Positions 26,424 to 36,080 of a stretch of 64,000 nucleotides of DNA are shown piece by piece; the first letter of the stretch is position 1, and the number at the start of each line of letters is the position of its first letter. Made by a program: the position numbers and the translations under genes. This DNA is from Flammeovirga sp. SJP92. Its GTDB lineage: Bacteria; Bacteroidota; Bacteroidia; Cytophagales; Flammeovirgaceae. The DNA is taken from NCBI RefSeq assembly GCF_001583495.1, contig NZ_LQAQ01000019.1, forward strand, positions 62,001 through 126,000. Reading direction: 5' to 3'. A model generated the notes under the pieces. It had not been told where the DNA came from. It saw only the letters and a list, made by a program, of their open reading frames with translations, and searched no databases.

Positions 26424-27545
26424 ATGTTTATCATCATGAGAAAAATTATTCTATTTCACTTTACTTTCCTACTGTTTTTGACGAGTGCTTTCGGGGCAGA
26501 TAATGATCCAAAACAGGATAGTTTAAAACATGCATGGCAAGGAGTTCAAAAAAATTTAAGTTTTACTTTAGACAGCCGATTAGATTTCAGACATATTGGT
26601 TATAAAAATCAGTTGGATGATTTCACAAATGATCAGCGCTTTCTATTTTCAGATTTTAGAATTGGTCTAGAAGGAAAATTCAATAAAAATATTGGTTTTG
26701 AATTTCTCTACTCACCTAATGATTCTAGAGTGGCTATCAATAAGATTTCAGGCAATATTCTAAAAGCTAATGTGACATACCGTACTCAGAATAACCATTG
26801 GTTTTTTCAGGCTGGTCGAAACTTTATGAAAGTAGGTACTATTGAACAAAGCTACAATCCGAATGATGTATATACTTACTCAATTATTGGTAATAATTTA
26901 GATATTTTCAAGACAGGTGTCACCGCACAATACAGCACTTCAAGCGGACAGCAATTTGGTCTACAAGTTGTCAATGCCAATGAAGATTCATTAGGCAATC
27001 AACTCAACTTGCAATACAACTTTTATTGGTATGGCTTTATCAAAAAAGATAAGATCAAAACCTATGTCAGTTATACTTATATTAATGACAGATCGGGGTT
27101 ATCTACCAACACTCCTTATGCAATCAACATTGGTATTCAATGGAAGTATGGACAATGGATCATAGATACTGATTATGCGTATGCTTTAAACATGCCTAAT
27201 TTTCAAGACAACGCTTTCTATAGATCAATACCAATAAAAGTGATGTATAATGGTCAGAAATTTAAACCTTATATCAAATATATCTATGATCAGATTGATT
27301 TAATTGGCAGTACTATAGGAGATGAGGTTATTGCTCCTGAAACAACAAAAGCACATACAGTACAATTTGCCTTGCAATATTATCCTATTGCTGATAAAAA
27401 CTTAAGATTTCACTTAGTCGGCAGTTATTCTTCAGATGGAAATTTCCATAATAGCAACCCCTCACATGGAGATGAGCGATACTTCAACAAGATGACTATT
27501 ATGGCGGGAGTTAGAGTTGGGTTTGATATTTTGAAAGGGTGGTAA
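26424..27545 (+). CDS. Outer-membrane porin (OprO/OprP-like)
   Basis: 373 residues; a second in-frame ATG at 26436 (MRKIILFHFTF) gives the more typical signal peptide. The mature part alternates polar and aromatic residues in beta-strands (WFFQAGRNFMKVGTIEQ, FYWYGFIKKDKIKTYVSYTY) and ends in a hydrophobic strand with terminal GW. This fits a 16-stranded phosphate-selective-porin-type barrel. It could admit the substrate or release the product of the hydrolases, but a terminator separates them. Confidence 0.78.
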   Translation: MFIIMRKIILFHFTFLLFLTSAFGADNDPKQDSLKHAWQGVQKNLSFTLDSRLDFRHIGYKNQLDDFTNDQRFLFSDFRIGLEGKFNKNIGFEFLYSPNDSRVAINKISGNILKANVTYRTQNNHWFFQAGRNFMKVGTIEQSYNPNDVYTYSIIGNNLDIFKTGVTAQYSTSSGQQFGLQVVNANEDSLGNQLNLQYNFYWYGFIKKDKIKTYVSYTYINDRSGLSTNTPYAINIGIQWKYGQWIIDTDYAYALNMPNFQDNAFYRSIPIKVMYNGQKFKPYIKYIYDQIDLIGSTIGDEVIAPETTKAHTVQFALQYYPIADKNLRFHLVGSYSSDGNFHNSNPSHGDERYFNKMTIMAGVRVGFDILKGW

Positions 27546-27630
27546 TGAATAAGGTAGTAAAATGAGAATATGAAATTTCATTGTATTACAACGTTCACCC
27601 AATCCACTGTTAACAATCAATTTTTAGGCA

Positions 27631-27666
27631 AAAAAAAGACCTCTATCCGCAATGCAAATAAAGGTC
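27631..27666 (-). terminator. Terminator of the M1 peptidase/FtsB-like operon
   Basis: On the minus strand GACCTTTAT pairs with ATAGAGGTC (one G-U) and is followed by eight T. Confidence 0.8.
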
Positions 27667-27684
27667 AGTGTATATAGCTAATAT

Positions 27685-28020
27685 TTAATCTTCTTTAGAA
27701 AGGTCTTTTATCACATAGACATCTTCTCCTTTTTTATGGAAGATATATTTTTCTCGTGAAAATTTTTCCAACTCTTGATTGTTGGTATGCAACTCCCTCA
27801 TTTTTTCCTGAAGGTCAACAATCTCCTTCTCATAAAAAGCCTCCTGACTTTTCAATTCAAATTCCTTCTCCTTTTGGTTTCTTCTTCGTATGAAGTTGTC
27901 ACTATCAAAGAATAACATCCACACTAAGAACAATGTACCTACAAGTACATAAAAATTTTTAAAATAATTAAGCCAATCCGGATAATTTGTTGAATTAAGT
28001 TGCTTATTTTCTCTCATCAC
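27685..28020 (-). CDS. FtsB/DivIC-type septum formation protein
   Basis: 111 residues: a short cytoplasmic N-terminus, one membrane helix (~24-42), a periplasmic coiled coil (~50-85, EKEIVDLQEKMRELHTNNQEL), then the family's ending FSREKYIFHKKGEDVYVIKD. FtsB/DivIC links early and late divisome components. It lies 8 bases behind the M1 peptidase gene. Bacteroidota homologues have the same size and closing motif. Confidence 0.85.
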   Translation of the reverse strand: MMRENKQLNSTNYPDWLNYFKNFYVLVGTLFLVWMLFFDSDNFIRRRNQKEKEFELKSQEAFYEKEIVDLQEKMRELHTNNQELEKFSREKYIFHKKGEDVYVIKDLSKED

Positions 28021-28028
28021 TTAAAATT

Positions 28029-29873
28029 CTATAGACCTGCACCTTCTTCTACAAGATAAGATACCTCTAAGATGTTGTTTCCTCTATCAATATCCGCCAC
28101 TTTGCCCGAAGGATCTATTTCTACTCTCTTCAATTTAGCACCTTTTGTTGGAATAGCAATAGTATATGTTGGATGTGTCCACGGCCAATCCTCTAATTGC
28201 ACCCATTTTCCTGCAATTTCAGATTTTTTCGCACCACGCATCAAACGTAATGGCATATAATAAGTGGTTTCATCATCATTATCCAATGTTACTTTCACTT
28301 CCATTGGCATTGGCATTTTACCAATTCTTTCCACAGTGATATAAGTTGTATCTCCTTCGGTAAAAGTATTTTTCACTCCATAATCAATTGTCTTGATTGA
28401 GTTGACAAAATACTGCTTATACCATTGTAATTGAAGGCCTGATTCTTTTTCCATGATACGCATGAAATCGTTGACATTTGGATGCTTGAACTTCCACTCT
28501 TCATAATATCTTTTAAAGGCTCTGTCAAATGTCTCCTGCCCCATAATGTAGCTCAACTGGTGCAAGAATACAGCTCCTTTTGAATAAGAGGCAATAGAAT
28601 ACGCCGCATTTTTCTCAAAGTGATCTGCATGTGTGCTTAATGGCTCTTCAATTCCTCTTTTTATCACATAGAAATAAGAGTTATATGACCCGCCATGAGC
28701 ATCTTGCTTGCCATTTACATGTGCTTCAATCTCGTTGCCAATATAAGAGTTAAACCCTTCATCCATCCAAGCGTAAAGGCTTTCATTCGTTGCCAATACA
28801 AATTGGAACCAGCTATGCAACATTTCATGGATTGTTACTCCTACCAAGCTGTTCAAACTTCTTTTACCGGTAATCAAAGTCAACATGCCGTATTCCATAC
28901 CACCGTCACCACCTTGTACCACACTGTACACCTTATATGGATATTTCCCAACTCGTTTGTTAGTATAATAAATGGCCTGCTCTAAATAAGCTGGAAGCTT
29001 GTTCCATACCTCATCAATACCTTGATCTTTTTTCCAGAAAAAATGCAACTCTGGACCATTTTCCATAGGAACAATTTTATGCTGAAAATCAGGATCTGCT
29101 GCAAATGTAAAATCATGTACGTTTGGTGCTACAAAATGCCAAGTCAATTTTCCATTTTTGGGCTGTCCTTTTTTGATGCCTTCATAACCGTGACCTACTT
29201 CTTTTGCATTTTGAAGATAACCCGTGGCTGCAACCATATACTTTTCATCCAAAGTAAGTTTTACATCAAAGTCACCCCAAATACCATAAAACTCTCTACC
29301 AACATAAGGGTCTGGATGCCAGCCTTCATAATCATATTCAGCCAACTTAGGGAACCATTGTGCCATAGAGTAAGCAACGCCTTCTTTGTTATCTCTACCT
29401 GTTCTTCTAATCTGAATAGGCACTTGAGCATCAAACTCCATTGCAAAGACGGTTTTGGTTTCTGGAAGAATTGGTTTACTCAATTCTACTTCCAAAATTG
29501 TCCCAACCGTTTTATACTTTAGTGGTTTGCCGTTTTGCTTTAAAGACGTTATTTTTTGATAACCAATTTCATTTGGCTTCAATTTTGAAATTCTGTCTTT
29601 TACTCTACCGTCAGGATCTTCAATTGTTCTTGAACGTACATCCATCATACTTCCGGGCTGGAAAGCATTCAAATACAAGTGATAGTATACTTTATGAAGT
29701 GTATCAGGGGAGTTATTATAATACTCCAATCTTTGTGTCCCTCCAAACTTGTGTGTTTTCACATCAAGTTCAATCTCCATTTCGTAATCTGCTTTTTGTT
29801 GCCACCTATCAGATTGTGCAAATGTACCCAAAGCAAAAAGGCACATTAACAACATTAGAAAATACGTTTTCAT
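28029..29873 (-). CDS. M1-family zinc aminopeptidase, secreted
   Basis: About 614 residues from the ATG at 29873. The longer frame from 29915 adds 14 polar residues before an obvious signal peptide (KTYFLMLLMCLFALGTFAQ) and is disfavoured. The catalytic site is TIHEMLHSWFQF (H-E-x-x-H) with the third zinc ligand in AWMDEGFNSYIGNE. An exopeptidase-type GGMEYGMLTLI motif precedes it (G-x-M-E-N in classical members, here GGMEYG). It is predicted to trim peptides in the periplasm or on the cell surface. Confidence 0.92.
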   Translation of the reverse strand: MKTYFLMLLMCLFALGTFAQSDRWQQKADYEMEIELDVKTHKFGGTQRLEYYNNSPDTLHKVYYHLYLNAFQPGSMMDVRSRTIEDPDGRVKDRISKLKPNEIGYQKITSLKQNGKPLKYKTVGTILEVELSKPILPETKTVFAMEFDAQVPIQIRRTGRDNKEGVAYSMAQWFPKLAEYDYEGWHPDPYVGREFYGIWGDFDVKLTLDEKYMVAATGYLQNAKEVGHGYEGIKKGQPKNGKLTWHFVAPNVHDFTFAADPDFQHKIVPMENGPELHFFWKKDQGIDEVWNKLPAYLEQAIYYTNKRVGKYPYKVYSVVQGGDGGMEYGMLTLITGKRSLNSLVGVTIHEMLHSWFQFVLATNESLYAWMDEGFNSYIGNEIEAHVNGKQDAHGGSYNSYFYVIKRGIEEPLSTHADHFEKNAAYSIASYSKGAVFLHQLSYIMGQETFDRAFKRYYEEWKFKHPNVNDFMRIMEKESGLQLQWYKQYFVNSIKTIDYGVKNTFTEGDTTYITVERIGKMPMPMEVKVTLDNDDETTYYMPLRLMRGAKKSEIAGKWVQLEDWPWTHPTYTIAIPTKGAKLKRVEIDPSGKVADIDRGNNILEVSYLVEEGAGL

Positions 29874-30086
29874 TAAAAGATCCTCTCTGTTTGTTCTATA
29901 CTGTCTTATGAGCATGTTTGCATCTCTTTAAAAAGGAAATTTCTTCAAGATATAAAGCGAAGAGAAGTCCTTTTCTAAAAATTAGAATACAAACATGATC
30001 TTACTATGATCACGCAAATTACAAAAGAATTAGGTTGAAAATAGCGTTTCTCGATAAAAATTAAGAACAGTAAATCTGAAGAAAAG

Positions 30087-31418
30087 TTAATTCAATTGCT
30101 CTACATCTTTCAGAACGTCCTCAGAAGCAGGAATTAATGGATAACTACTCCAAAACGGATCATCAAAAGCATCACTTAATTCAACAAGCGAATCTTCTTT
30201 TTTCAATCTGTTTTCCTCGGCTATTTCATCAATTTCTTCTGTGTTGACATCTGTAATAAAGAAGTCTGCTTTGATACCAATATCTGCTACAATATTGATC
30301 TTCTCTCTGGGGTATTTCACCTTCAGGAAAAAGGAGAAGTCGCCATTTTTGTATTTGGGGTACCATTTATTATCCACAAATTGGTACGACTCGCTCCCTC
30401 TGATATGATTGATATGAAAATTAAAGGTCAATCCGCCAAAAAACTTTAAAGCTCCAATCATAAGACCTTTTCCAATTCCTCTTATAGGAACTATGTATTT
30501 CAGAAATGATTTTGGAACATTGTAATCTACATGACAAAAAGCCTTAGTATCCTCATCCAGAATAATTCTTCCTTCAAACATTCCCAGGTCCATTTTCCAC
30601 CTTGGTTTATAATCAATCACCATTGCAGAACGGCCTTGGTAAGTGGTCATTTTGACAAACTCAAATGAGTAATAGTCCATCGTTTTATCATTCAAAAACA
30701 TCACAAATCTTGATGTCATTTCTTCATCATCACCAAATAAATTACCATTGTCTTTCACAAGGTCAGACTCCAGCATTTCATGGGCCATTCCGGTCATATC
30801 CATGTCCATATCTGCAGAATCATCATCAAACGAAAAACTCTCCCAAGCTGTAGAGTCGGTGACACTTCTTGCTTTCACCAACTCCAATTGATTTTTCTTT
30901 TTATCCTCTCGAATTCCCTGAAGGTAAATATCCATTGCCGCTTCTATATAACTTGATGTCTGTTCATTCAACAGTGTTCTATTTCTATAAAAGCCATGTA
31001 CTTTAGCAGGTTCCAAGGCATAGTTTTCAGGTATTTTACGAAGGGCTTCACGAAGAATTTCTCTCATATCCTTTGGTGTGATCACCACTTCATCCAGTTC
31101 CGTCACAAAAGATTTCAAAGTGATTTTGTTTTTCTTTTTGGAAGAAAGAGCTGAAATATTGACTCTGACCATTTCAAAACCTGTAGCAGAAATCTGTAAT
31201 TGCTGCTCTGCATATTTTTCTGAAATAGTAATAGAAAAAGCACCTTCTAGATTAGAGAATGTTCCTTTTGATGAATTGGAAATCAAAATATGAGCATATG
31301 GAATAGAATTACCATCATTATCCATTACTATGCCTTTGATTTCTTTAGAAGATTGTGCGTATACAGTTCCTGTTATACTTAACAACAGAAGTATACTAAG
31401 GAGTAATTTTGAATTCAT
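30087..31418 (-). CDS. CarboxypepD_reg-like domain outer-envelope protein
   Basis: 443 residues, signal peptide 1-21. Residues ~25-105 are a carboxypeptidase-regulatory-like/TonB-receptor plug-preceding beta-sandwich (EIKGIVMDNDGNSIPYAHIL, SNLEGAFSI), then LDEVVITPKD. The remainder is the large Bacteroidota-specific domain that accompanies it (REALRKIPENYALEPAKVHGFYRN). Function unknown; no barrel is predicted, so it is not a TonB receptor. Confidence 0.8.
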   Translation of the reverse strand: MNSKLLLSILLLLSITGTVYAQSSKEIKGIVMDNDGNSIPYAHILISNSSKGTFSNLEGAFSITISEKYAEQQLQISATGFEMVRVNISALSSKKKNKITLKSFVTELDEVVITPKDMREILREALRKIPENYALEPAKVHGFYRNRTLLNEQTSSYIEAAMDIYLQGIREDKKKNQLELVKARSVTDSTAWESFSFDDDSADMDMDMTGMAHEMLESDLVKDNGNLFGDDEEMTSRFVMFLNDKTMDYYSFEFVKMTTYQGRSAMVIDYKPRWKMDLGMFEGRIILDEDTKAFCHVDYNVPKSFLKYIVPIRGIGKGLMIGALKFFGGLTFNFHINHIRGSESYQFVDNKWYPKYKNGDFSFFLKVKYPREKINIVADIGIKADFFITDVNTEEIDEIAEENRLKKEDSLVELSDAFDDPFWSSYPLIPASEDVLKDVEQLN

Positions 31419-31613
31419 AGTTTTTGTAAGTTTTCTTTAATTAATATTTGACACTATAGTTATGGTAAAATAAGCGAATTGATAAAGTAATAGCAATAGA
31501 CATCTCAAAAAATCATACACTTAACACTCCAACTTCATCAAAAATTTTCCACCGAATAACTACTCATAAAAGGAATAATTACGTAAATTAAGTTCAAACC
31601 AAAACCTACTATC

Positions 31614-32456
31614 ATGTTCAAAAACTTATTAACTACGCTATTTCTAAGTATAGCCTTTTATTCATGTATCAATCAAGACCCCTATGGAATTCAAGGGCTC
31701 CAAAAATTATCTCTTCAAGAAGCCTTTGAAATTACAGTCAAAAATGCTGGTAAAGAGCATAAAAGGATCATTTACAGGTACCATAATGGCAAAGTAGCTC
31801 CTTTGGATACGATTCGTCAGTACAGCCCTTTGAAGTGGGGATATGACTATTATGCCAATATGAATAATGAAATTCAGGTAGTTATACTCAGAAAGCCAAC
31901 CAAGGAAGATACTCTTTTCCAAAGAAAATTAGCGTTTGCAATTGAGCAGAAAAAACGTCCCAAGATTGAACTTGTGGACATTGATTGTCATGCTATTGAT
32001 AAAATGCTGGCTAGAATTCTTTTTATGAATCAAGAAAATAAAGCAAGTGATAGAATTGATGAGGAAATTGATTTTGAAAACCTCACAAAGGTAGTCAGTA
32101 TTCTTGAAAAATGTGGAATGCCTACTGTAGAAGAGGTCGGCAAAAATGGCGTCAATACGTTGTGGCTGATCATTCAGCATGCAGATCCTTTATACCGTTC
32201 TAAATATTACCCTCTTTTTGTGAAGGCAGTAGAAAGAGGTGATTTACAACCTGGGAAAATTGCTGTAATGGAAGATAGAATGCATCAAGACAGTGGAGAA
32301 CCCCAAGAATATGGATCTCAGATTATCTACAATGAAAACACTGGTCAAATGGAAGTTTATACGCTCCAAGATCCCAAAAATGTCAATAAAAGAAGGGCTA
32401 GAGTCGGATTAGAACCTATGGAAGTATATGTAAAACAGTTCGGTATTGATTACTAA
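31614..32456 (+). CDS. DUF6624-type lipoprotein
   Basis: 280 residues, lipobox AFYSC (Cys ~18). The C-terminal half carries the pattern CGMPTVEEVG, LWLIIQHADPLYRSKYYP, MEDRMHQDSGEPQEYGSQI and RRARVGLEPMEVY, matching the DUF6624 family of Bacteroidota (function unknown). Its stop codon abuts the stop of the convergent gene at 32457 with no intervening base. Confidence 0.75.
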   Translation: MFKNLLTTLFLSIAFYSCINQDPYGIQGLQKLSLQEAFEITVKNAGKEHKRIIYRYHNGKVAPLDTIRQYSPLKWGYDYYANMNNEIQVVILRKPTKEDTLFQRKLAFAIEQKKRPKIELVDIDCHAIDKMLARILFMNQENKASDRIDEEIDFENLTKVVSILEKCGMPTVEEVGKNGVNTLWLIIQHADPLYRSKYYPLFVKAVERGDLQPGKIAVMEDRMHQDSGEPQEYGSQIIYNENTGQMEVYTLQDPKNVNKRRARVGLEPMEVYVKQFGIDY

Positions 32457-32849
32457 CTACTGCTTCTGAATAAGCGATTGTAATTCGGTTAGCTTCTGTT
32501 GTCTTACAAATGAAAAAGTCATCAGGTCTTTTTGTTCTATTTCAGATAAAATTTTGTAAGCGGCACTAAGGTATTTTTTGTCTTGGGTGAATTTTCCTTT
32601 ATAAATCAAAACATCGGTCAGGAGTTCTAATTCTTTGAAGTCTGTTTTGGAAGAGAGGTCCATCATTTTTAATGTTATTTCTTCTTCTGAATCAGACTCA
32701 TTTACTTTTAGTACCTCCACTAGGTATTTATCAATGGTCAATGCCATTTCCTCAAAATGAAGTTCGAGGTCCAAACCTGTAAACTTGAGCATTACCTTTT
32801 CAAGGTTACGGATCATTCTTTGTAGAAAATCTCTTTTATCTTGTATCAT
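32457..32849 (-). CDS. Hypothetical protein, resembles DUF6483
   Basis: 130 residues, all-helical and soluble. The opening QDKRDFLQRMIRNLEKVMLKF resembles the Y/Q-D-x-I-x-R-M-I-x-Q/N-L start of DUF6483 proteins; the rest is acidic and Leu-rich. Located 9 bases behind the GtrA gene on the same strand, so co-transcribed. Weak family assignment. Confidence 0.55.
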   Translation of the reverse strand: MIQDKRDFLQRMIRNLEKVMLKFTGLDLELHFEEMALTIDKYLVEVLKVNESDSEEEITLKMMDLSSKTDFKELELLTDVLIYKGKFTQDKKYLSAAYKILSEIEQKDLMTFSFVRQQKLTELQSLIQKQ

Positions 32850-32858
32850 AATAACTTG

Positions 32859-33248
32859 CTATTCAACGAATGTGAACATTAAGTTAGCAAAGAAATTCCA
32901 GATCATTACTACACCAACCGCTATAATTTTGGCTATGTAGAAGTTCATTTTAAAGCGTTCATGTAGTAACCATATGATCGCATTACTGAAGAATAGTCCA
33001 ATAATTGAGACACCAAAAAATTTGATGTATTGAAGGCCAATATTAGCATCTTGACTTTCAAATGTCCAATTTCTGTTGAGAATGTAGTTGCTTGTTGCTG
33101 CAAAAATAAAACCAAGACTATTGGCTAAATATTTATGCCCTTTCAGTTTTTCCTTGACTAAGTATGTCGTTCCAAAATCGACAAACAGACCCGAAAAACC
33201 AACCACACCAAACTTTAGAAACTTATAGAATAAGACTTCCCAATTCAT
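32859..33248 (-). CDS. GtrA-family membrane protein
   Basis: 129 residues with four membrane helices. Signature segments are KFGVVGFSGLFVDFGTTYL, NSLGFIFAATSNYILNRNWTF and a closing IWNFFANLMFTFVE. GtrA proteins are thought to help translocate lipid-linked sugars for cell-surface glycosylation. It precedes the DUF6483-like gene. Confidence 0.88.
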   Translation of the reverse strand: MNWEVLFYKFLKFGVVGFSGLFVDFGTTYLVKEKLKGHKYLANSLGFIFAATSNYILNRNWTFESQDANIGLQYIKFFGVSIIGLFFSNAIIWLLHERFKMNFYIAKIIAVGVVMIWNFFANLMFTFVE

Positions 33249-33282
33249 TTTGCTTGTTATATTCTAGTATTGAGTTGAAAGT

Positions 33283-33322
33283 AAAAAGAAGGCCCTATTT
33301 CGAAAAATAATGACCTTCTTTT
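33283..33322 (-). terminator. Terminator of the DEAD-box helicase gene
   Basis: On the minus strand AAGAAGGTC pairs with GGCCTTCTT (one mismatch or G-U) and is followed by T5. Confidence 0.65.
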
Positions 33323-33342
33323 AATATTAATGACAAAGATGA

Positions 33343-35148
33343 TTAATCCTTGTGACTTTCTCTGTTGCTGTTTCTACGTCTGTTTCCACCGCCACTGTTA
33401 CGACGATCTCCACCTCCGTATCCATTTCTTCGGCGATCTCCTCCGCCACCATTGTAGCGACGACGATCTCCGCCTCCGCCACCACGGCGTCCACCACCAC
33501 GACGACGGTCTCCGCCTCCGCCGGTAGCGTTCGATACTTCTACATCAATTTTTCTACCATTGAATTCCAAAGTACCCATTCCTTTGATCACATCATCCTC
33601 TCTACCTTGAGCTACCTCAAAGAACGAGAAGTTTTGTTTCAAGTCAATTCTTCCGATATCGATACGGTCACCACGAACACCTTTGTTAATCAAATCAATA
33701 AGGTCTCTTGGAGATACTTCATCACGCTTACCTAAGTTGATAAAGAAACGAGTGAAACCTGACTCTGCGTTACGTCTGAAGTTTTCACCTCTTTCACGAG
33801 AGTTAGAATTATCTCTGCGGTCGTGAACATTAAGATCTCTTGCACCTCTATAGTATTCTAAGAAACGGTTGAATTCTAAAGCAACGAAACGGTTGATGAT
33901 TTCCTCACGGCTTAGATCCTCTAATTTCTCATATACTTTTGGCAAGTACTCTTCAATTTCCTCTTCCACCATTTCCACACTGTGCATACGGTCTACTAAA
34001 TGGAATAGCTGACGCTCACAGATTTGAGGACCTGAAGGAATTGGATCCATGATGAATGATTGCTTCAATACACGCTCGATAGCTCTCAAACGGTGCTTTT
34101 CGCGCATGTGAATGATCGCAATTGAAGTACCATCTCTACCTGCTCTACCCGTACGGCCAGAACGGTGATTGTACGTTTCAATATCATCCGGCAAATTGTA
34201 GTTGATTACGTGAGATAAATCGTTAACGTCCAAACCACGTGCAGCAACGTCAGTAGCTACAAGTAATTGTAAAGTACGCTGACGGAATTTACCCATCACA
34301 TAATCACGTTGCGCTTGTGATAAATCACCATGCAAAGCATCAGCATTGTAACCGTCTTGCATCAAGCGTTCCGCAACGTCTTTTGTTTCCTGTCTTGTAC
34401 GGCAGAAAACAATACCATATATATTTGGATTGTAATCCACTACACGTTTTAAGGCCTCATATCTATCTTGAGCTCTTACAGTGTAGCAGTAGTGTTTTAC
34501 GTTTTTGTTACCTGTATTCTTCGTACCAACTGTTACCTCTTTTGGTTCAGTCATGTAGTTCGAAGCAATACGAGCTACTTCTCTTGGCATAGTTGCTGAG
34601 AACAACCATACATTTTTGTCTTCTGGAGTTTCTTCAAGAATTGCATCAAGCTCGTCTTTGAAACCCATTTTCAACATTTCATCCGCTTCGTCAAGTACCA
34701 CAGTCTCTACTTCAGAGATGTTTACTTTATTTCTACGAATTAAATCATGCATACGTCCTGGAGTAGCCACGATCACGTGAGCACCTTTGTTCAACTGACG
34801 GATTTGTTGGTCAATTGGAGCACCTCCATAAACGGCAACGATTTTTAAACCTTTAAGTTTTGTAGAGAAGTTTTCAAGATCTTTTGCAATCTGAAGTCCA
34901 AGTTCACGAACTGGACATAGAATTAACCCTTGTACCTTTTTGTTTGAGACATCAACACGGTGTAGGAGTGGAAGGCCGAATGCTGCAGTTTTACCCGTTC
35001 CTGTTTGTGCTAAACCTACTAAATCAAGTTCTTCTGTTAATAAAGTTGGGATTACTTCTTCTTGTATTGGTGTAGGTTGTTCAAAACCGAGCTCTGCTAC
35101 TGCTTCTTGCAATTCTTCTTTAAGCCCTAATTCACTAAATTTTGTCAT
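33343..35148 (-). CDS. DEAD-box ATP-dependent RNA helicase with RGG tail
   Basis: 601 residues, DeaD/CsdA type. Q-motif FEQPTPIQ, Walker A AQTGTGKTAAF (~50-60), DEAD motif VVLDEADEM (~150-158), SAT FSATMPREVARIA, and motif VI YNHRSGRTGRAGRDG. A DbpA-like RNA-binding domain covers ~460-545. The last ~55 residues are Gly/Arg/Asn-rich (GGGDRRRGGGRRGGGGGDRR), which binds RNA and can promote condensation. It unwinds RNA in ribosome assembly or cold adaptation. A long leader (~140 bases from the -7 box at 35295-35302) fits cold-shock control (inference). Confidence 0.95.
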   Translation of the reverse strand: MTKFSELGLKEELQEAVAELGFEQPTPIQEEVIPTLLTEELDLVGLAQTGTGKTAAFGLPLLHRVDVSNKKVQGLILCPVRELGLQIAKDLENFSTKLKGLKIVAVYGGAPIDQQIRQLNKGAHVIVATPGRMHDLIRRNKVNISEVETVVLDEADEMLKMGFKDELDAILEETPEDKNVWLFSATMPREVARIASNYMTEPKEVTVGTKNTGNKNVKHYCYTVRAQDRYEALKRVVDYNPNIYGIVFCRTRQETKDVAERLMQDGYNADALHGDLSQAQRDYVMGKFRQRTLQLLVATDVAARGLDVNDLSHVINYNLPDDIETYNHRSGRTGRAGRDGTSIAIIHMREKHRLRAIERVLKQSFIMDPIPSGPQICERQLFHLVDRMHSVEMVEEEIEEYLPKVYEKLEDLSREEIINRFVALEFNRFLEYYRGARDLNVHDRRDNSNSRERGENFRRNAESGFTRFFINLGKRDEVSPRDLIDLINKGVRGDRIDIGRIDLKQNFSFFEVAQGREDDVIKGMGTLEFNGRKIDVEVSNATGGGGDRRRGGGRRGGGGGDRRRYNGGGGDRRRNGYGGGDRRNSGGGNRRRNSNRESHKD

Positions 35149-35294
35149 TTTTTGTTTTTTAAGACGCTTCCTTCCATACTACTTTAAGTACTAGATTGAA
35201 TATTACTTCTCCCTAAGTTCTTATTTTATTGTCGGCGGACAACCAACAGTTATGATGATGCGGACAAAAGCGCTACAGTTTCCTAATTGAACCG

Positions 35295-35302
35295 CAAAGG
35301 TA
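35295..35302 (-). promoter_or_regulatory. -7 box of the DEAD-box helicase gene
   Basis: The minus strand reads TACCTTTG, an exact TAnnTTTG match. It leaves a long untranslated leader of ~140 bases before the ATG at 35148. A TTGAC lies 26 bases further up. Confidence 0.6.
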
Positions 35303-35387
35303 GTCTATTTATTTTTGGTTTTGCTAGTCAACGCGATAAACGTTTATAAATGAGGGCAATTATTTTCACATTTTTTCCATCATTAAC

Positions 35388-35414
35388 AAAAAAAGAGCTT
35401 ATTTCAAGCTCTTT
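35388..35414 (-). terminator. Terminator of the 35458-36033 gene
   Basis: On the minus strand AAAGAGCTT pairs with AAGCTCTTT around GAAAT, followed by a T-run. Confidence 0.88.
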
Positions 35415-35457
35415 TCGTAAATATCTCTTTTCAAAAAACACCTCCTTATAAGTGTCT

Positions 35458-36033
35458 CTAATACACCAAGTTACCTTCTACAGTGTAATGCTTATCACCT
35501 AAAAAGACGATGGTTTGAATGCCCTGAATTGCATAACTTTTTAACTTTTGACCTTCTGAAAAGACCAATTGCCCTTCTTTTTCTGTTGCATATAAAGAAT
35601 TATCTGTCAGCATTTTAAAAGCTATTTTCAAAAGCTCTCCATCTGAATTCTTCTCCACTTCTACCCAACGTACTAATTCTCTAGGACCACTTGCTTCAAA
35701 GCGTGTAAGCGTGCTTCCATCGGATTTGTTGAGTGTAGATTTTTCATAACTGTTTTTTAAGATAGGTTTGTTGATGTCAGCATCTTCAAAAACTTCCAAC
35801 TCTTCTTCCCAATTTATTTCAGAAGAAGCTACAGTATTTTCCACTCCATCATAAAAAACTTTTTTTTCAACGGAGGGTGCTCTTTTACTTAAATCTTTGA
35901 CGGCTGAGTCTACGACACTTGTTAAATCAAAATTATAAACTTCTTCAGTGTCTTGAATTTTGTCTAATTGGGCACAGCTAAATAAAGAATTAAGTGTAAA
36001 GTAAATAATGGTAATCTGAACGAACAATTTCAT
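35458..36033 (-). CDS. Hypothetical lipoprotein
   Basis: 191 residues, lipobox SLFSC (Cys ~20). The mature part has an acidic, probably flexible first half and a beta-rich second half with LTRFEASGPRELVRWVEVEK and QGIQTIVFLGDKHYTVEGNLVY. No family recognised. It lies 47 bases behind the S8 peptidase gene on the same strand and may be its operon partner. Confidence 0.65.
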   Translation of the reverse strand: MKLFVQITIIYFTLNSLFSCAQLDKIQDTEEVYNFDLTSVVDSAVKDLSKRAPSVEKKVFYDGVENTVASSEINWEEELEVFEDADINKPILKNSYEKSTLNKSDGSTLTRFEASGPRELVRWVEVEKNSDGELLKIAFKMLTDNSLYATEKEGQLVFSEGQKLKSYAIQGIQTIVFLGDKHYTVEGNLVY

Positions 36034-36080
36034 GCTATTTAGTTAAATATGATAGTAGAGAAGTACATAAGTACTCAAAG

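Noticed and set aside
28695-28985. Plus-strand frame opposite the M1 peptidase
   Set aside because: A shadow of the conserved HExxH region on the other strand.
33352-33735. Plus-strand Ser/Thr-rich frame opposite the helicase tail
   Set aside because: Arises from the complement of Gly/Arg codons in the RGG region; no independent start or context.
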